Positions 12,712 to 16,102 of a DNA stretch of 16,102 nucleotides are shown here, piece after piece. Source of the DNA: Hungatella sp. UBA3402 (GTDB lineage Bacteria > Bacillota > Clostridia > Lachnospirales > Lachnospiraceae); NCBI GenBank assembly GCA_002358555.1, contig DEPC01000200.1:1-16102 (forward strand), given 5' to 3'. The position numbers and the translations under genes were made by a program. The stretch's first letter is position 1. Each line of letters starts with the position of its first letter. The notes under the pieces were generated by a model. It was not told the origin of the DNA and did no database searches. It was given only the letters and a program-made list of their open reading frames with translations.

Positions 12712-15699
12712 ATGAATAATATACTATCAGAAAAAGAATACCAGCATTTCATCATAGACTATCTGAAAAATAGTAATGGCTACGTCATCAGAAAGAATAA
12801 GAATTTTGACCGTTTATATGCGATGGATAAGGAGATGCTTTTCAAGTTTCTGAATGACACACAACCTGATGAGATGGTAGCTCTGGGGAAGATATATAAG
12901 ACAGATTTGGAAGAAACACTTGTAAACTATCTTAATATGGAGATTACAAAGAGGCGCAGCAGCTTAGTGGAGGTTTTAAAGCATGGTATAAATATCTCTA
13001 ATAAGCATCTTGATTTGATGTATACTAAGCCTGCAACAGACTTCAATAAAGAACTTGTGACGAAATACCAGAAGAATATTTTCTCTGTGATGGAAGAAGT
13101 CTGGGCAAGTGATACAGAGAGGATTGACCTTGTAATCTTCCTAAATGGCATAGCTATTATGACCTTTGAACTCAAATGCAATAGTTCTGGACAGTCTTAT
13201 GAGAACGCTATTTACCAGTACAGAAATGACAGGAATCCAAAGACAAGATTATTTTTATTTAAGGCAGGTGCATTTGTCAATTTTGCCATGGATTTAGAAG
13301 AAGTCTATATGACTACAAAACTTAATAAAGACTCCACATTCTTTCTGCCATTCAATATGGGCAATGGAGAGGGAATCCATGTGGGAGCAGGAAATCCAAT
13401 CTATGAGGATAAATACAGCGTTTCCTATATGTGGGAAGAAATACTGACAAAAGATTCTGTTCTGGAACTTATCAGTAATTTTGTATTTTTGGAAGTTAAG
13501 GAAGAGGTGGACGAAACAACAGGGAAGAAAAAGATAAAAGAAACTATTATCTTTCCAAGATACCATCAGAGAGATGTATTACATAAAATTCTTGCAGATG
13601 TATATGAAAATGGTTCGTCACTTAACTACCTGATTCAGCATAGTGCAGGATCTGGAAAAACTAATTCTATTGCATGGCTTGCCTATCGGCTGTCATCGCT
13701 ACATGATGCACAAAATAAAATTATTTTTAACAATATCATCATTGTTACCGACAGAATAGTTGTAGACAGACAGCTACAGGCAGCAATCATGGGAATGGAG
13801 CATAAATCAGGGCTAATCAAAGTCATGGATGAGAAATGTAATTCCACTGACCTTGCCATAGCTTTAAATGGAAATACAAAGATTATCGCTACCACAATAC
13901 AGAAATTCCCTTATATTGTTGATGAAGTGATAAACCTTAAAAATAGAAAGTTTGCTGTTATCATTGACGAAGCACATTCATCAACAGCGGGAAAAGATAT
14001 GGCTGCTGTTACCATGACGCTTGGCTCTGGTGAAATCACTATAGATGAAAATACAGCAGAAGATATAATCACAGAGGAAATTGCAAAACATGGCAAACAG
14101 GCTAATATTTCTATCTTTGCATTTACAGCGACACCAAAGCCGACAACCTTACAGCTTTTTGGACGTGTGAATCCTAAAGGCCAGAGGGAAGCGTTCCATA
14201 TTTATTCCATGAAACAAGCTATAGAAGAAGGGTTTATCCTTGATGTGCTTGAAAATTATATTACATATAAGACTTACTATCAAATAAATAAAGAGATAGA
14301 AGAAGACCCAAGATGTAAGACTAACCGTGCAAAACGCCAGATTGCAAGGTTTGTAGAGCTGCATGAAACCAATATTGCCCAAAGAATAGAAGTAATCGTG
14401 GAACATTTTAGGACTACTGTTATGAGTGAGCTTGGCGGAATGGCGAAAGCAATGGTTATTACGGCCTCAAGGGAAGGAGCTGTAAAATATCATAAAGCAT
14501 TTGAGGATTACATAACTAAAAAGGGATATGATAATATCCGTGCATTAGTAGCATTTTCTGGCAAAGTAAAAGTGAAATCTGAAGATGGTAGAGAATCAAA
14601 AGAATATACAGAAGTAGGCATCAATGGATTTGCCGAAGATAAACTTCCATTAGAGTTTGACAAAGATGATTATAAGGTTCTCCTTGTAGCCAATAAATAT
14701 CAGACAGGGTTTGACCAACCGAAGTTGTGTGCTATGTATATCCTTAAAAGACTGAAAGGTGTAAATGCAGTACAGACTTTATCAAGATTGAATAGGACTT
14801 GTCTGCCATATGATAAAAAGACCTTCGTTCTGGATTTTGTAAACGACTATAAAGATATGGAAGCTGCCTTTTCAAAATATTATACCACAACTCTTTTATC
14901 TAATTCTGTAACACCAATGGCAATTTATGATATTGAAGCAAAAATTGATGGATATGCTATCATTGACCCTATGGATATCGATGATGTTAATGACTTGCTC
15001 TATCAGGATAATATCTCTGCAAAAGAAAAGAGGAAGATAACATTTATCTTGCAGAAGACAAAGAAAAATATTGAAAACCTGGATATTGACGAGCAAAGGG
15101 AATTTGTGGCAGTAATGCGGAGATTTATACGTTTTTATGAATTTTTGATACAAGCGTCCTGCTTTGAAGATGTAGAACTTCATAAAAAATATAATTTTAT
15201 CTCTTTCCTGCTGTCATATATCAACATCAAGCATCCTGGCAGCGGGTATAATCTGGATGGTAAAATAAAAGCAGTCAATTTCGTCCAGGAAAAGAAAGAA
15301 GAACATATTAAATCAAAGATAAAATCTGACCCAGTGACCAAACTTCCGACGGCTGAAAATTTTGTTCTGTCAGAAGACAAGGTGCAAAAATTATCTGAAA
15401 TTATTGCTGAAATTAACAGTATGGCAGGAAGGCCATATCGCAATGACGTTGCTGTAAAAGCATTGCTTCAAATTAAAGATATTATGATGAAATCTGATAA
15501 ATTGAAGACATCAGCAAAGAGCAATACCGAAAAAGATTTTGAGTTTGCCTATTTTGATAATATTGATGATGCACTGATTGAGGGACTGGAACAGAATCAG
15601 GATTTCTTCAGTTTGCTTCTGGGAAATGATGAAATAAAGAAAAAGGCACTTGGAATTTTTTTATCAGAAATATATCATAGTTTAAGAGAAACAGAGTAA
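12712..15699 (+). CDS. hsdR: type I restriction enzyme subunit HsdR
   Basis: This is the 995-residue motor and nuclease subunit. In order: the N-terminal PD-(D/E)XK nuclease with D139 (ERIDLVIFLN), E153-L-K155 (MTFELK) and a QxxxY-type segment (YENAIYQY); the SF2 helicase core with Walker A HSAGSGKT (310-317), DEAH box (419-422), the motif III-like FAFTATPK, the motif V-like YQTGFDQPKL and the motif VI-like QTLSRLNRTC; then a long helical C-terminal region that by family contacts the methyltransferase. Length and motif order are normal for HsdR, so it should translocate DNA and cut at a distance when it finds unmethylated sites. I use ATG 12712 (AAGGGAAGGG at 12694-12703 upstream) over the TTG at 12706, which overlaps the stop of the previous gene. 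Confidence 0.96.
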   Translation: MNNILSEKEYQHFIIDYLKNSNGYVIRKNKNFDRLYAMDKEMLFKFLNDTQPDEMVALGKIYKTDLEETLVNYLNMEITKRRSSLVEVLKHGINISNKHLDLMYTKPATDFNKELVTKYQKNIFSVMEEVWASDTERIDLVIFLNGIAIMTFELKCNSSGQSYENAIYQYRNDRNPKTRLFLFKAGAFVNFAMDLEEVYMTTKLNKDSTFFLPFNMGNGEGIHVGAGNPIYEDKYSVSYMWEEILTKDSVLELISNFVFLEVKEEVDETTGKKKIKETIIFPRYHQRDVLHKILADVYENGSSLNYLIQHSAGSGKTNSIAWLAYRLSSLHDAQNKIIFNNIIIVTDRIVVDRQLQAAIMGMEHKSGLIKVMDEKCNSTDLAIALNGNTKIIATTIQKFPYIVDEVINLKNRKFAVIIDEAHSSTAGKDMAAVTMTLGSGEITIDENTAEDIITEEIAKHGKQANISIFAFTATPKPTTLQLFGRVNPKGQREAFHIYSMKQAIEEGFILDVLENYITYKTYYQINKEIEEDPRCKTNRAKRQIARFVELHETNIAQRIEVIVEHFRTTVMSELGGMAKAMVITASREGAVKYHKAFEDYITKKGYDNIRALVAFSGKVKVKSEDGRESKEYTEVGINGFAEDKLPLEFDKDDYKVLLVANKYQTGFDQPKLCAMYILKRLKGVNAVQTLSRLNRTCLPYDKKTFVLDFVNDYKDMEAAFSKYYTTTLLSNSVTPMAIYDIEAKIDGYAIIDPMDIDDVNDLLYQDNISAKEKRKITFILQKTKKNIENLDIDEQREFVAVMRRFIRFYEFLIQASCFEDVELHKKYNFISFLLSYINIKHPGSGYNLDGKIKAVNFVQEKKEEHIKSKIKSDPVTKLPTAENFVLSEDKVQKLSEIIAEINSMAGRPYRNDVAVKALLQIKDIMMKSDKLKTSAKSNTEKDFEFAYFDNIDDALIEGLEQNQDFFSLLLGNDEIKKKALGIFLSEIYHSLRETE

Positions 15700-15713
15700 T
15701 GGAGGTGTAGGCA

Positions 15714-15893
15714 ATGGCAAGAGCAAAAAAAGATGGTGTATATATTAACTACTACATCCAAAAGGATATAAAGGACAGGCTTGACAAATATTGTGAGGAT
15801 GTCGGGCAAACCAATACCATGGCAATAGAGAGAATCCTAAAACAATTTTTGGATCATTATGAGGAAACTCACAAAAAAATCATCCAAGAATAA
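15714..15893 (+). CDS. small ribbon-helix-helix-type protein, 59 aa
   Basis: ATG 15714, with GGAGGTG (15701-15707) upstream, opens a 59-residue frame starting 14 nt after hsdR. The order is a short basic N-terminus, a beta-like stretch (GVYINYYIQKDI), and two helices (KDRLDKYCEDVG and NTMAIERILKQFLDHYEETH). This is the layout of Arc/MetJ-type ribbon-helix-helix DNA-binding proteins, where the beta stretch contacts the operator as a dimer. As the last gene of the operon it could be an autoregulator of the restriction genes. It could instead be an antitoxin-like regulator left from a toxin-antitoxin pair. The fold call is by pattern only. Confidence 0.6.
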   Translation: MARAKKDGVYINYYIQKDIKDRLDKYCEDVGQTNTMAIERILKQFLDHYEETHKKIIQE

Positions 15894-15941
15894 TAGAAAT
15901 TTATATATATATAGTATTTTTTACTTAATAAATTCTGTTAA

Positions 15942-15970
15942 TTGATATTATATTACAATAGTATTATAAT
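15942..15970 (+). promoter_or_regulatory. promoter of the RelB/DinJ-like gene
   Basis: TTGATA (15942-15947) and a perfect TATAAT (15965-15970) are separated by 17 nt, a near-consensus sigma-A promoter. The sequence at 15894-15941 is very AT-rich and has no clear terminator for the hsd operon. Confidence 0.7.
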
Positions 15971-15980
15971 TGTATTATAA
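15961..15980 (+). repeat. direct repeat over the -10 box, possible operator
   Basis: GTATTATAA occurs twice (15961-15969 and 15972-15980), 11 nt apart, about one helical turn, covering the -10 box and start site of the antitoxin promoter. RelB/DinJ-type antitoxins usually repress their own promoter, so this is a plausible operator, but AT-rich DNA makes chance repeats common. Confidence 0.35.
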
Positions 15981-15995
15981 ATGGAGGTGTTTGCT

Positions 15996-16102
15996 ATGGC
16001 TAAAGAAGCAATTTTACAGGTAAGAATGGATCAGGAATTGAAAGAGCAAGTAGAAGCATTATATAAACAGCTAGGAACTTCTTTTGCAGAAGCAGTAAGA
16101 AT
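15996..16102 (+). CDS. RelB/DinJ-type antitoxin, 3' end outside window
   Basis: ATG 15996, with GGAGGTG (15983-15989) upstream, starts MAKEAILQVRMDQELKEQVE, then ALYKQLGTSFAEAVRI before the window ends. A beta strand (AILQVRMD) followed by two helices with a GTS turn is the N-terminal ribbon-helix-helix domain of RelB/DinJ antitoxins ('VRVDEELKEQAEALFEELGLS'). Such genes are normally followed by a RelE/YafQ-type mRNA interferase, which would lie beyond 16102. Family call is good for so short a fragment; pairing with a toxin is not visible. Confidence 0.7.
   Translation, partial: MAKEAILQVRMDQELKEQVEALYKQLGTSFAEAVR

Noticed and set aside
15894..15941. AT alternation with a run of six Ts as a terminator of the hsd operon
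   Set aside because: There is no GC-containing stem; the TATATATA run alone does not support a terminator.
1..16102. CRISPR arrays, tRNA or rRNA genes
   Set aside because: No regularly spaced repeats and no recognisable tRNA or rRNA segments were seen on reading through.

Overview
The window reads as low-GC Gram-positive DNA, most likely from a gut clostridium of the Lachnospiraceae. Strong AGGAGG-type ribosome binding sites, sigma-A promoters with 17-bp spacers, and families common in that group (DUF5688, the Rpn-like PD-(D/E)XK 'transposase' family, the AAA-ATPase-like/PDDEXK_9 family, an accessory RadC) point that way. The assignment is by family resemblance only. All well-supported genes are on the + strand.

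Region A (1-3820) looks like a recombination module of a mobile element: a DUF932 phage/plasmid-like protein that has lost its first residues at a DNA junction, a short leader with two hairpins, a RadC-type JAB/MPN protein, a YqaJ/lambda-exonuclease-like nuclease, a Rad52/Rad22-like single-strand annealing protein and a 69-aa unknown. The exonuclease and annealing protein sit 17 nt apart and form a plausible two-component phage-type recombination pair.

Region B (3821-8702) is accessory DNA with decay: a DUF5688 gene; a strong promoter running straight into a strong terminator; an Rpn-family nuclease gene that has lost its catalytic core by an internal deletion with frameshift; an intact AAA-ATPase-like/PD-(D/E)XK protein with its own terminator; and about 700 nt without a convincing gene, holding a ~98-nt near-perfect palindrome that looks like a MITE or REP-type element.

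Region C (8634-15893) is a complete type I restriction-modification operon from one clear promoter: hsdM, hsdS (two target-recognition domains), a 196-aa protein with a transglutaminase-like Cys/His/Asp pattern, hsdR, and a small ribbon-helix-helix protein. Spacings are 1 nt, an 8-nt overlap, 2 nt and 14 nt, so all five are probably co-transcribed. HsdM and HsdS should methylate a bipartite site, and HsdR supplies the translocase/nuclease. The embedded transglutaminase-like gene is not a standard type I subunit and is the most interesting item here. Region D (15942-16102) opens a new transcription unit with a consensus promoter and the start of a RelB/DinJ-type antitoxin gene that runs off the window.
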